This document shows, one piece after another, positions 11,325 through 20,860 of a stretch of DNA of 64,000 nt; position 1 is the stretch's first letter; each line of letters opens with the position of its first letter. The position numbers were made by a program, and so were the translations under genes. Location of the stretch: contig CANTUV010000004.1 in assembly GCA_947685225.1 (NCBI GenBank), positions 10,819,001 to 10,883,000 of the forward strand. Direction: 5' to 3'. Under the pieces are notes generated by a model. The model searched no databases and was not told the DNA's origin. It saw only the letters and a program-made list of their open reading frames with translations. The stretch comes from Garcia nutans (lineage: Eukaryota > Streptophyta > Magnoliopsida > Malpighiales > Euphorbiaceae).

Positions 11325-14300
11325 ATGGATCCCCACTCACGTCAGTCTGTTGAGGGGAGTGCAGAGAGTATAGCCCCTGTTGAGAGTAGGGAGGGTGCTA
11401 GAGTGGAGGTAGCTAGTGAGGTGCCTGCTTCGGTATCTGGGAGACCAGCAGGTGATGAGGTTCCTCCAGCCTGGTTTAGGCATATGATGGAAGCAATGAG
11501 ACAAGCACCAGTGCAGCAGCCTCCACCACCACCTCAGCCTCAGGTACCAGTGAGACAATATGATAAATTGAGGAAGTTTGGGGCAGAAGATTTCTTGGGT
11601 ACCATTGACCCGGCAGTGGCTGAACAGTGGCTTGATAAAGTTCAGAGAATCTTTATTCAGTTGCAAGCCACACCAGAGGAAAAATTTGATTATGCCAGGT
11701 CACTGCTGCAGAAGGATGCTTACGACTGGTGGAAGACAGTCCCACATGCTATGGATGATCCACCTACATTGACCTATGCAGATTTTCTCAGAGAATTTGA
11801 ATTGAAGTATACTCCTAGGGAGTATAAGGATGTGAAGAAAATGGAGTTTTTGAGTCTGAAACAGGAGCACCGGACAGTAACTGAGTATGAAGTGGAGTTT
11901 ATCCGATTGAGCCATTATGCGGGAGGCATTATATCAGACGAGATAGACAGATGCAGAAGGTTTGAAGAGGGATTGAGGCCCTCTATTATGTGCCTTGTGG
12001 CGGGCTCTAGATATCAAGATTTCTCCCAGTTAGTTGCTGCAGCTAGGAGTGTAGAGCGGGCCCAAGGCATTGCAGCATCTGTTTCTGAAGAGGAGTCTAG
12101 AGGGAGAAGACCACAGTTTGAGGCAGGGTCTTCATATGTTAAGAGAGGTAGAGGGAGCTTTATTCCTAGAGTGGGAAGGAGTCAGAGGCCGATGAGTAGG
12201 TCAGTGCAGTTCCAGAGACAGAGATCGAGACCTACAGCTTCTGTGGCTAGTGCACCTACTCCCTTTATTCAGAGATCCACTCCGCCGGCATGTGAGCTTT
12301 GTGGTAAGGTTCATGTGGGTAATTGTCAGAGGATCGGTAGATCAGGAGTATGTTTTCGTTGTGGATCACCTGACCATTTCATTAGAGGGTGTCCTGAGAT
12401 GCAGGACCAGAGGTCAGTGGAATCTACAGCTTCTCGGCAGAGTTTTAGCAGAGGAGGTCGAGGAAGCAGGGGTTTCAGCCGAGGGGGTAGATCTGGGTAT
12501 AGTCAGAGAGGAGGATCTGCACCCAGGGATGACAGACCAGGTGAGGCTGGGCCTTCTCAGCGGGTTTATGTGATGCAGAGACAGCCTGATGCTTCTGCAG
12601 TCATAGCTGGTACTTTTTCTTTATTTGGCATTTCTGTACTTGCTTTGATTGACCCTGGATCCACACATTCATACATTAGTGCATCAGTATTGCATGTGTC
12701 TGAAATGCATGCTGAGTCCCTAGGATTTGATGTGTTGGTGACAAATCCTTTAGGGCATAGTGTGATTCTTAGTAATGTGCATAGAGATTGTGCAGTGGTG
12801 GTACAGGGTGAGAAGTTCTGTGGTGATTTGATTGAAATGCCATTTAAAGAATTTGATTTGATTCTAGGCATGGATTGGCTGTCTAGGCATGGAGCTGTGG
12901 TGGATTGTAGGAAGAAGTGTGTTACTTTGAGAACTAGTGATGATAGAGTAGTGTTGGTATCTAGTGAGCAGAGACAGCTTGCATCTTTGTTTGTTTCAGC
13001 TGTTGCAGCTAGGAAGTTAATCAGAAAAGGGTGTGAAGCTTATCTTGCTCATGTCTTGGATACCAGAGTGGTAGGTTCTCAATTGGATAGCATTCCCACA
13101 GTTTCTGAGTTTCTTGATGTTTTTCCAGAGGAGTTGCCAGGATTGCCTCCTGAGAGAGAGGTGGAGTTTGGTATTGAGTTGTTGCCAGGTACCACTCCTA
13201 TCTCTATTACTCCTTATAGAATGGCACCTGTTGAATTGAGGGAATTGAAGGTGCAGTTGCAGGAGTTGTTGGATAAAGGGTTCATTCGCCCTAGTGTTTC
13301 ACCGTGGGGAGCTCCTGTTTTGTTTGTTAAGAAGAAGGATGGTACTATGAGATTGTGTATCGATTATAGGCAATTGAATAAAGTTACTATCAAGAATAAA
13401 TATCCTTTGCCTAGAATTGATGATCTCTTTGATCAATTGAAGGGAGCAGCTGTGTTTTCTAAGATTGATTTGAGATCAGGGTACCATCAGTTGCGGGTCA
13501 GAGCTGAGGATGTGTCGAAGACAGCTTTTCGAACCAGGTATGGGCATTATGAGTTTTTGGTGATGCCATTTGGTTTGACGAATGCACCTGCCACTTTCAT
13601 GGATTTGATGAATAGGGTGTTTAGGCCCTATTTGGATCAGTTTGTAGTGGTGTTTATAGATGATATTTTGGTGTATTCTCGGAATGAGGAAGAGCATGAC
13701 ATGCATTTGAGGATTGTGTTGCAAATCTTAAGAGAGAAGCAGTTGTTTGCTAAGCTGTCAAAGTGCGAATTCTGGCTTGATCAAGTAGCTTTTCTCGGTC
13801 ATATTGTTTCAGCAGATGGTATTAGAGTTGACCCGAGTAAAGTTGAAGCTATTCTGAATTGGAGTCCACCGAAGTCTGTAACTGAAGTTAGAAGTTTTCT
13901 GGGTTTGGCAGGCTATTATCGACGCTTTGTGAAAGGATTTTCTTTGATAGCTACTTCACTTACCAGATTACTTCGGAAGGGAGTGAGATTTGTGTGGACA
14001 GATCAGTGTCAAGCTAGTTTTGAGCAGTTGAAAGAGATGTTGACTCAAGCACCTGTTCTCACTTTACCTGTGGAAGACAAACCATTTGTGATTTATAGTG
14101 ATGCTTCACATAGTGGTTTAGGTTGTGTGTTGATGCAAGAGGGTAAAGTGATAGCTTATGCTTCTCGTCAGTTGAAGCCGCATGAGCTCAACTATCCGAC
14201 ACATGATTTGGAGTTGGCAGCCATTGTGTTTGCTTTGAAGATTTGGCGACATTATCTGTATGGAGAGAAGTGTTTTATCTATACATATCACAAGAGTTTG

Positions 14301-15983
14301 AAATATCTGGGTGTTCAGAAGGAGCTTAATCTTCGGCAGAGGCGATGGTTGGAATTGATTAAAGACTACGACTGTTTGATTGATTATCATCCAGGTAAGG
14401 CTAATGTTGTTGCAGATGCCTTAAGTCGGAAGTCTTTAGCAGGTTTGACTGCTTATTCGCTCTTGTTGCTTGTTGAGTTGAGAGCGTTGCATGCTAACTT
14501 TACACTTTGTGATGATGGTGCATTGTTAGCACAATTGCAAGTGAGGCCAGTGCTGTTAGATCAGATTAAGGAGGCTCAGTTGTCTGATAAGAAGATTCAG
14601 AAGATTGTTTCAGAGTGTCAACAGGGAGAGAGCCGGAATTTTGTTGTGAGAGTTGATGGGAGTTTGTGGTTTAAGGATAGAATGTGTGTGCCTGATGATG
14701 ATAGTTTGAGAAGGATTATTTTAGAAGAAGCACATCAATCAGCTTTTGCTATGCATCCGGGCAGTACAAAGATGTACCATGATTTGAGACAGCATTATTG
14801 GTGGTCCGGTATGAAGAGAGACATTGCAGAGTTTGTATCTAGATGTCTCACATGTCAGAGGGTGAAAGCTGAGCATCAAGTCCCAACGGGGTTGCTTCAA
14901 CCTTTGTCAGTGCCTGAATGGAAGTGGGAGAGAGTGACTATGGACTTTGTGTCTGGTTTGCCTTTGTCACAGAAGAAGCATGATGCTATTTGGGTGATTG
15001 TTGATAGGCTGACTAAGACAGCTCATTTTCTTCCAGTTCGGATGGATTATTCGCTTGAGAGGTTGGCTGAGCTTTACATCCATGAGATTGTGAAGTTGCA
15101 TGGAGTCCCAATTTCTTTAGTGTCTGATCGAGATCCTAGGTTCACTTCGAGATTTTGGAAGAGTTTGCATGGAGCTTTAGGTTCTCGATTACACTTTAGT
15201 ACTGCTTTCCATCCTCAGACAGATGGACAGTCAGAGAGAGTGATACAGATTATCGAGGACACATTGAGAAGTTGTGTTATTGACTTCTCTGGAAGTTGGG
15301 ACGGATTTTTGCCACTTGTGGTGTTTGCCTATAACAACAGCCATCAATCGAGCATTGGTATGGCACCATTCGAAGCACTGTATGGGAGAAGGTGTAGGAC
15401 ACCTTTGTGTTGGAGTGAAGCTGGTGAAAGTAAGATAATTGGTCCTGATTTGATTCAAGAGACTGAAGAGAAAGTAAAGATGATTCGAGGTAGATTGAGA
15501 GCAGCTTCGGATCGACATAAATCTTATGCAGATTTGAAGAGGAGAGACATTGAGTATAAGGTGGGAGATAAAGTATTTTTGAAGGTGTCTCCTTGGAAAA
15601 AGATCTTAAGATTTGGTCGGAGAGGAAAGTTGAGTCCTCGGTTCATCGGGCCGTATGAGGTATTAGAGAGAGTGGGACCAGTTGCTTATCGGCTTGCTTT
15701 GCCACCTGATTTGGATAGGATCCATAATGTCTTCCATGTTTCTATGTTGAGGAGGTACAGATCAAATCCATCTCATGTGTTGTCAGTTGAGTCTATCGAG
15801 GTGAGTCTGGATCTGATATTTGAAGAAGAGCCAGTTGCTATTTTGGCACATGAAGTGAAAGAGTTGAGGAACAAGAGAGTACCACTTGTGAAAGTGTTAT
15901 GGAAGAATCATGGGAGAGAAGAGGCTACTTGGGAGAGTGAGCAAGCAATGCGAGACCAGCATCCTCAATTGTTTCAGAGTTGA
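11325..15983 (+). CDS. Tekay-like gag-pol polyprotein, uninterrupted (RNase H Asp mutated)
   Basis: 1552 residues in one frame. Gag core about 75-250 with an Arg/Gly-rich tail; CCHC knuckle C343-C346-H351-C356. Aspartic protease with IDPGSTHS (D443; DPG is usual in this clade). RT about 600-800 with D715 and FIDD (777-780). RNase H about 915-1035 with D926 and E963, but the TDHKSL aspartate is Tyr at 988 (TAT at 14286-14288; G3 has GAT there). Integrase: zinc site H1144/H1152/C1174/C1177, catalytic triad D1207, D1268, E1304 (35-residue spacing), GPY module about 1442, chromodomain 1503-1550. The start is the first ATG after the leader. No env-like frame follows; only 46 nt separate the stop from the LTR. 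The protein would make Gag, copy the RNA and integrate the cDNA, with the chromodomain probably guiding targeting, but RNase H is probably defective. Confidence 0.95.
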   Translation: MDPHSRQSVEGSAESIAPVESREGARVEVASEVPASVSGRPAGDEVPPAWFRHMMEAMRQAPVQQPPPPPQPQVPVRQYDKLRKFGAEDFLGTIDPAVAEQWLDKVQRIFIQLQATPEEKFDYARSLLQKDAYDWWKTVPHAMDDPPTLTYADFLREFELKYTPREYKDVKKMEFLSLKQEHRTVTEYEVEFIRLSHYAGGIISDEIDRCRRFEEGLRPSIMCLVAGSRYQDFSQLVAAARSVERAQGIAASVSEEESRGRRPQFEAGSSYVKRGRGSFIPRVGRSQRPMSRSVQFQRQRSRPTASVASAPTPFIQRSTPPACELCGKVHVGNCQRIGRSGVCFRCGSPDHFIRGCPEMQDQRSVESTASRQSFSRGGRGSRGFSRGGRSGYSQRGGSAPRDDRPGEAGPSQRVYVMQRQPDASAVIAGTFSLFGISVLALIDPGSTHSYISASVLHVSEMHAESLGFDVLVTNPLGHSVILSNVHRDCAVVVQGEKFCGDLIEMPFKEFDLILGMDWLSRHGAVVDCRKKCVTLRTSDDRVVLVSSEQRQLASLFVSAVAARKLIRKGCEAYLAHVLDTRVVGSQLDSIPTVSEFLDVFPEELPGLPPEREVEFGIELLPGTTPISITPYRMAPVELRELKVQLQELLDKGFIRPSVSPWGAPVLFVKKKDGTMRLCIDYRQLNKVTIKNKYPLPRIDDLFDQLKGAAVFSKIDLRSGYHQLRVRAEDVSKTAFRTRYGHYEFLVMPFGLTNAPATFMDLMNRVFRPYLDQFVVVFIDDILVYSRNEEEHDMHLRIVLQILREKQLFAKLSKCEFWLDQVAFLGHIVSADGIRVDPSKVEAILNWSPPKSVTEVRSFLGLAGYYRRFVKGFSLIATSLTRLLRKGVRFVWTDQCQASFEQLKEMLTQAPVLTLPVEDKPFVIYSDASHSGLGCVLMQEGKVIAYASRQLKPHELNYPTHDLELAAIVFALKIWRHYLYGEKCFIYTYHKSLKYLGVQKELNLRQRRWLELIKDYDCLIDYHPGKANVVADALSRKSLAGLTAYSLLLLVELRALHANFTLCDDGALLAQLQVRPVLLDQIKEAQLSDKKIQKIVSECQQGESRNFVVRVDGSLWFKDRMCVPDDDSLRRIILEEAHQSAFAMHPGSTKMYHDLRQHYWWSGMKRDIAEFVSRCLTCQRVKAEHQVPTGLLQPLSVPEWKWERVTMDFVSGLPLSQKKHDAIWVIVDRLTKTAHFLPVRMDYSLERLAELYIHEIVKLHGVPISLVSDRDPRFTSRFWKSLHGALGSRLHFSTAFHPQTDGQSERVIQIIEDTLRSCVIDFSGSWDGFLPLVVFAYNNSHQSSIGMAPFEALYGRRCRTPLCWSEAGESKIIGPDLIQETEEKVKMIRGRLRAASDRHKSYADLKRRDIEYKVGDKVFLKVSPWKKILRFGRRGKLSPRFIGPYEVLERVGPVAYRLALPPDLDRIHNVFHVSMLRRYRSNPSHVLSVESIEVSLDLIFEEEPVAILAHEVKELRNKRVPLVKVLWKNHGREEATWESEQAMRDQHPQLFQS

Positions 15984-15991
15984 TTTCAGGT

Positions 15992-16029
15992 AATTTCGAG
16001 GACGAAATTTCTTTTTAGAGGGGGAGAAT
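15992..16029 (+). promoter_or_regulatory. G2 hairpin and polypurine tract before the 3' LTR
   Basis: A short perfect stem-loop (arms AATTTCG and CGAAATT, loop AGGA, 15992-16009) is followed by the polypurine tract AGAGGGGGAGAAT (16017-16029), abutting the LTR at 16030. It would prime plus-strand DNA synthesis. The same block recurs at 56592-56629 in G3. Confidence 0.85.
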
Positions 16030-18594
16030 TGTCATATCCCTATTTGTGCCTTAGAAGTTTGGTTGTTGTTGTTGTTGTTGTTGTTGTTCATTTGGATTAA
16101 TTGTATATGTTAAGTTGTTAAGGAATTAGGGTTTAGAGAGAAATGTATATGTTGTGTATATGGTAATATATATGACATATAAGTTGGTCAAAAGGGAGAG
16201 TCAAGGTGTTGGAGTTAGTGGAAGAAGATATTTCTTTTGTTATTGTGGAATTACTTAAATGGGTATATATATGACAAAAGTGTAGTTGAATGGTTGAGGG
16301 TATTATAGTAATTTTCTTTTGGATGGCTATTTAATGAATGTTGACTTTGTGTTTTCTTCATCATCTTCTCTTCTTCTTCATGGTGTTGGCCGGCTCACCA
16401 AAGACAAGGGATAGCAAGAAAGCAAAGGAAGATTTTGATGTTTTTAGCTTAAAGTGAAGGAAGGTTTCAAATTTACAAGTTGGATTTTCAAGGAATTTCA
16501 TTATTTGGTAAGTTTTCTCTTGTTTTCTTTTGTTATGTTTGAAGTTTTGCTTGAGTTGGATTTTGATTTGATGATGGTTTGATTAAGGTTGTTTATGGGG
16601 TGATTTTGAGTGTTGATATTGTTTGTAAGATGAGAAGTTAAGTTGGTGTGATGTTGGAAGTGGTTGTGTTGAGTTTGAGTTAGGGTTTTGAGTTGATAAG
16701 TGTTGTTTATGTTATGTTTGATTGATTATTCTTGTTGATCTTTGAGTTGTTGGTGTTTATTGGTTTTGGAAGTGAAGAACACATAATTTTGGAAAGGGGC
16801 AGTAGCACTTTGGATGCCACGCCCGTGGCCTTGTGGGAGCCATGGCCGTGGGGGAGGTGATCACTTTTGGGCAGAATGCTTCCTAAAGCCACGACCGTGG
16901 GGGTTGGAGGTGGCCACGGCCGTGGGCTTTGCTTAGGGTTGTTAGGTTTTATTTAGTGTTCTAAAGGTCTAAGCTAAGGGTAATAAGTGAGGAATGTTAT
17001 AGAAATTAATGTGTTGCATCATTGTTTTGGATTAGGTGTTGGAAGAGGTGGTTTGCCCTAATTGTGAGGTGAAGGATCTTTGGAAGGAAGGATTGCTTAG
17101 TTGTGTGAGTGTTCTTAAGGTAAGTACAACTACATCATTGTATTCATTTATAAGATGTTGGAACTTAACACATGTGAGTGTTAAGGTGTTAAGAGCATTA
17201 ATGCATTGTGGATGCATATTGTTAATGTTATGTGAATATTGTGTTATGCATGTGGAATGTATGTTAAAATCATTGTGTATGTATACTTGAGTAGTAAAGT
17301 GTGGAACCGTATGATTTATTGCTTATGATGTAAGTAAAAAAAATGGTTAATGCATAGTTGCCTATATGATAATGCAATGTGATACTATATATGAAGGATG
17401 TGATGAATTGCTCTAATGTGATTGTTTTTGATGATTTAAATGATATGTGAGGCCATTGTGATTAGGTCAAAACGATGTAAATGGAATAGTTGAAGCATGA
17501 TTGCCTAATGAATTGTGAATTGTGAAATGAATTGAGAAAGAAATAAATGAAATGTTTGTGTGCCTAATATGTTGATTCAACTTTCAGAGTCCTGTTTTGA
17601 TGGCATGCCTATGAATCACTGGATAAGCGAAATGGGATGGCCCGTAAGCTGGTTCCAGTTGATAAATGTGAAATGTGATGATTATGAATCATTGGATAGG
17701 CGAAATGGGATGGCCCGTAAGCTGATTTCCAATTGAAAATTTGTAACAGTCTAGCCGGGTTGAGGATCTCCTCATGTTAATGAGTTGATGGTCCAAGAGA
17801 CTGGGTCTGTTACGCTATCCATGGATAGAGATATGATATATATTGCCTATGGGCTTGATGATTGTGATATTGAATCAAAACAGGGACTCTGAACCTTGAA
17901 TAACGTATTAGATGTGTTATGGGCCCAATGCTTGTGTTTGTTTATATGTGGTTATTGTTTGATGAAACTTATGACTAAAGATAAGATATGATGTTATGAA
18001 ACATGATTGTGGTTTAATATATTATGATGACTATGGTATGAATTGAAGTGAAATATTTACTTGCATTGTGCATGGAACTTGATTGTGTGACATGAGTATT
18101 GCATCATAACATATCGATATTGTAGTTGCTTTACTAAGCCGTTGGCTTAGCGCGATTGTGTTCATCGCGCAGGTGTTAGAGAAGAACCCGAGAGTTCCGC
18201 TAGACAGAGTGAGTCTAGACACTGAGGTTTTGCATTAGAGCTTAAAGATCAGAGCAGTGCTGCCAACCATGTATAGTTTCTTTATGTTTTGTAAAGGAAT
18301 GATTTTAATGTATATATATATATGTAATTGTAAACTTGAACTTGGATGTTTTAATATATGTAAATATTTTATAATTTCCGCTGCGTATCAAATAAATGTT
18401 GATATCCATTTCAATTTCTATTACAAATTAAATACTATAATACATTTCTTATATTGTACAAAAATAACAAAATGGATTAGGGTTTATAAAAGAGTTAAAT
18501 GGTTTAAAGAAGTCGTAGCATTCCTATGTTCTATGTACGTATATTACATTTTGGTGATATGTAGTGTGCGTATATGGGATCTAGGAGTGTTACA
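16030..18594 (+). repeat. G2 3' LTR, shared with a second truncated copy
   Basis: 2565 bp, near-identical to the 5' LTR (one TTG unit fewer; substitutions noted near 16950, 17720, 17970, 18110, 18300 and 18380). It also acts as 5' LTR for the partial internal region that follows, giving LTR-internal-LTR-partial internal. Carries donor-like 16508, mini-exon 17036-17119, donor 17120 and the twin hairpin 18134-18170. Confidence 0.95.
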
Positions 18595-18761
18595 ATTGTT
18601 TTGGTATCAGAGCCTAGGTTTGAGATTCTCAACCTAGGTAACTTATAAAGTAAAAGAATATTTTGATTATAAAGTTGATTTTAAATAAAATACATGTTGG
18701 TATTGGCAGCCTCTGATCTTTAATAAGGTATATTCGGTTGTGTTTGCAGATATAGGTAGTA

Positions 18762-19838
18762 ATGGATCCCCACTCACGTCAGTCTGTTGAGGGGAGTGCA
18801 GAGAGTATAGCCCCTGTTGAGAGTAGGGAGGGTGCTAGAGTGGAGGTAGCTAGTGAGGTGCCTGCTTCGGTATCTGGGAGACCAGCAGGTGATGAGGTTC
18901 CTCCAGCCTGGTTTAGGCATATGATGGAAGCAATGAGACAAGCACCAGTGCAGCAGCCTCCACCACCACCTCAGCCTCAGGTACCAGTGAGACAATATGA
19001 TAAATTGAGGAAGTTTGGGGCAGAAGATTTCTTGGGTACCATTGACCCGGCAGTGGCTGAACAGTGGCTTGATAAAGTTCAGAGAATCTTTATTCAGTTG
19101 CAAGCCACACCAGAGGAAAAATTTGATTATGCCAGGTCACTGCTGCAGAAGGATGCTTACGACTGGTGGAAGACAGTCCCACATGCTATGGATGATCCAC
19201 CTACATTGACCTATGCAGATTTTCTCAGAGAATTTGAATTGAAGTATACTCCTAGGGAGTATAAGGATGTGAAGAAAATGGAGTTTTTGAGTCTGAAACA
19301 GGAGCACCGGACAGTAACTGAGTATGAAGTGGAGTTTATCCGGTTGAGCCATTATGCGGGAGGCATTATATCAGACGAGATAGACAGATGCAGAAGGTTT
19401 GAAGAGGGATTGAGGCCCTCTATTTTGTGCCTTGTGGCGGGCTCTAGATATCAAGATTTCTCCCAGTTAGTTGCTGCAGCTAGGAGTGTAGAGCGAGCCC
19501 AAGGCGTTGCAGCATCTGTTTCTGAAGAGGAGTCTAGAGGGAGAAGACCACAGTTTGAGGCAGGGTCTTCATATGTTAAGAGAGGTAGAGGGAGCTTTAT
19601 TCCTAGAGTGGGAAGGAGTCAGAGGCCGATGAGTAGGTCAGTGCAGTTCCAGAGACAGAGATCGAGACCTACAGCTTCTGTGGCTAGTGCACCTACTCCC
19701 TTTATTCAGAGATCCACTCCGCCGGCATGTGAACTTTGTGGTAAGGTTCATGTGGGTAATTGTCAGAGGATCGGTAGATCAGGAGTATGTTTTCGTTGTG
19801 GATCAGGAGTATGTTTTAGAACCAATTTTCACAATTAA
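18762..19838 (+). pseudogene. Truncated second G2 gag copy
   Basis: Leader with PBS (18595-18761) and gag repeat the G2 internal region with about five base differences in the first kilobase, two of them changing residues (Met to Leu, Ile to Val). Similarity stops inside the zinc knuckle at about 19803. The next 17 bases (19801-19817) repeat 19777-19793, and G1 LTR sequence follows, adding an unrelated tail (about 12 residues after CFRCG) before a stop. It is a remnant of a second G2-type element joined through a shared LTR and then truncated. Confidence 0.9.
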
Positions 19839-20600
19839 AGCTCATGTTTTCAAAACCCCAAAAATCCATAACCCTAAATTCTCTCTCTTCACCATTCTTT
19901 ATACAAACTCCATCATCTCTTCAATCTAACCTTAAAATCATTGTTAACTACCCAAAATAACATCATACACACTAATTCCAACAATTATAATATACTACTT
20001 CAAAAGTCCAAAACTCACATAAATCAATTTTCCATGGAATTCAAAGAAAAGAGTTGGAAACTTACTAATTGATGAAGAAACTTTTAAAACTCCACTTGAA
20101 TCCTTAAAATTCTTTCAATCCTTGGTGTATGGAAGAATCAAAATCTTGGTTTAGACTCCCATGGAGTTTTGGCCCTTGTGGAGAAGAAGAAGAAGAAGAA
20201 GACTTTTTAATTTTCTTTTTCTTTTCATCTTTATTTTAGACCATATATATATATTAAAATAATTTAATAATTAATTATTTAATTATTTAATTAATAAATT
20301 TAAAGTCCTAATTTTCCACTTCCATTCAAAAATAATTTATTTTTGAATTATTTTATTAATTTTAAAAATTTAAAATTTATTTACAAAAAATACTATTGGA
20401 CTTTGACTTTTCTTTTAAAAAGTGTTGACTTTTATATGTTATGTATATTTTGCATATATATCACATATAAATTCCATTTTTCATTTAAAATCCCTTCAAT
20501 TTTCATTTAAACTATCACTTTAATTTATCCTTTAAAATTATAATTTACTTTATCAAATTTTTCAAAAATTAAAAATTTTCAAAAATTTTGAGATATTACA
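19818..20600 (-). repeat. G1 5' LTR, 5' portion
   Basis: On the minus strand it starts TGTAATATCTC at 20600. It continues through an AT-rich stretch, then a CTT run (about 20185-20205, minus reading) and a GTAAGTTTCC donor-like site (minus, at 20065), the same order as the first third of the other Tekay LTRs. It ends at the junction with the truncated G2 copy. Assignment to the same LTR as 7570-8589 rests on orientation, order and the intervening insertion. Confidence 0.75.
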
Positions 20601-20860
20601 GAATACATCATCCCAACCTACACTCATGTAAAGCTTGTTAAGAAAAACGTTAAGGCACCTAAGGCCAGAATGGGCAGAGATGATCAAGGAAGAGGTTACC
20701 AAGCAGATATAGGTGAAGTTCTTTGAAGTAATTAAATATCTTGACTGGTTGGCTAATTTCATTCCAGTGGCAAAGAATGATGGAAGGATTATGGTTTGTG
20801 TATTCTCCTAAAGTTGATTTTCCTTTACCTCATATAGATGGATTAATTTTATAGCGCAAC
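20601..20860 (+). pseudogene. Tat-type reverse transcriptase remnant
   Basis: From about 20635 the plus strand reads a Tat/Ogre-like RT N-terminal region: RPEWAEMIKEEVTKQ, a stop, then VIKYLDWLANFIPV and NDGRIMVCV. After a deletion with frameshift it reads SPKVDFPLPHIDGL (about 20805-20850). This corresponds to the segment before the first catalytic Asp of RT. It is only 260 bp, trapped between the G1 LTR and T1, and is the only trace of Tat-lineage pol in the window. It is the oldest layer, since T1 lies in it. Confidence 0.75.

Larger units (their letters stand above)
8590..18594 (+). mobile_element. G2: young full-length Tekay-like Ty3/gypsy element
   Basis: LTR (8590-11157), initiator-Met PBS, one open gag-pol frame (11325-15983), polypurine tract, LTR (16030-18594). 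Both LTRs run TGTCATATCCC to GTGTTACA. By eye they differ by about six substitutions and one TTG unit in about 2.57 kb, so insertion is recent (order of 10^5 years if a rate near 1.3e-8 per site per year applies). The C-terminal chromodomain and DPG protease motif place it with Tekay/Del chromoviruses. The 3' LTR is followed directly by another copy of the leader and gag (18595-19817), so no right TSD exists to match the left flank cagcg (8585-8589). Confidence 0.95.
1..20600 (-). mobile_element. G1: decayed Tekay-like Ty3/gypsy element, truncated by window edge
   Basis: Minus-strand chromovirus-type element. From right to left: 5' LTR (19818-20600 plus 7570-8589, split by G2), primer site (7551-7562), leader, gag start (7400), then gag-pol down to base 1, where the window cuts it just before the chromodomain. 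Two later insertions interrupt it: solo LTR S1 in gag and the G2 complex in the 5' LTR. The coding part has many stops, so it is an old dead copy. On the minus strand the LTR begins TGTAATATC at 20600 and ends TGTTACA at 7570. The left LTR lies outside the window, so its TSD (expected to match gaata at 20601-20605) cannot be checked. Confidence 0.85.

Noticed and set aside
15984..16029. Possible env-like gene after G2 pol
   Set aside because: Only 46 bases separate the stop codon from the 3' LTR.
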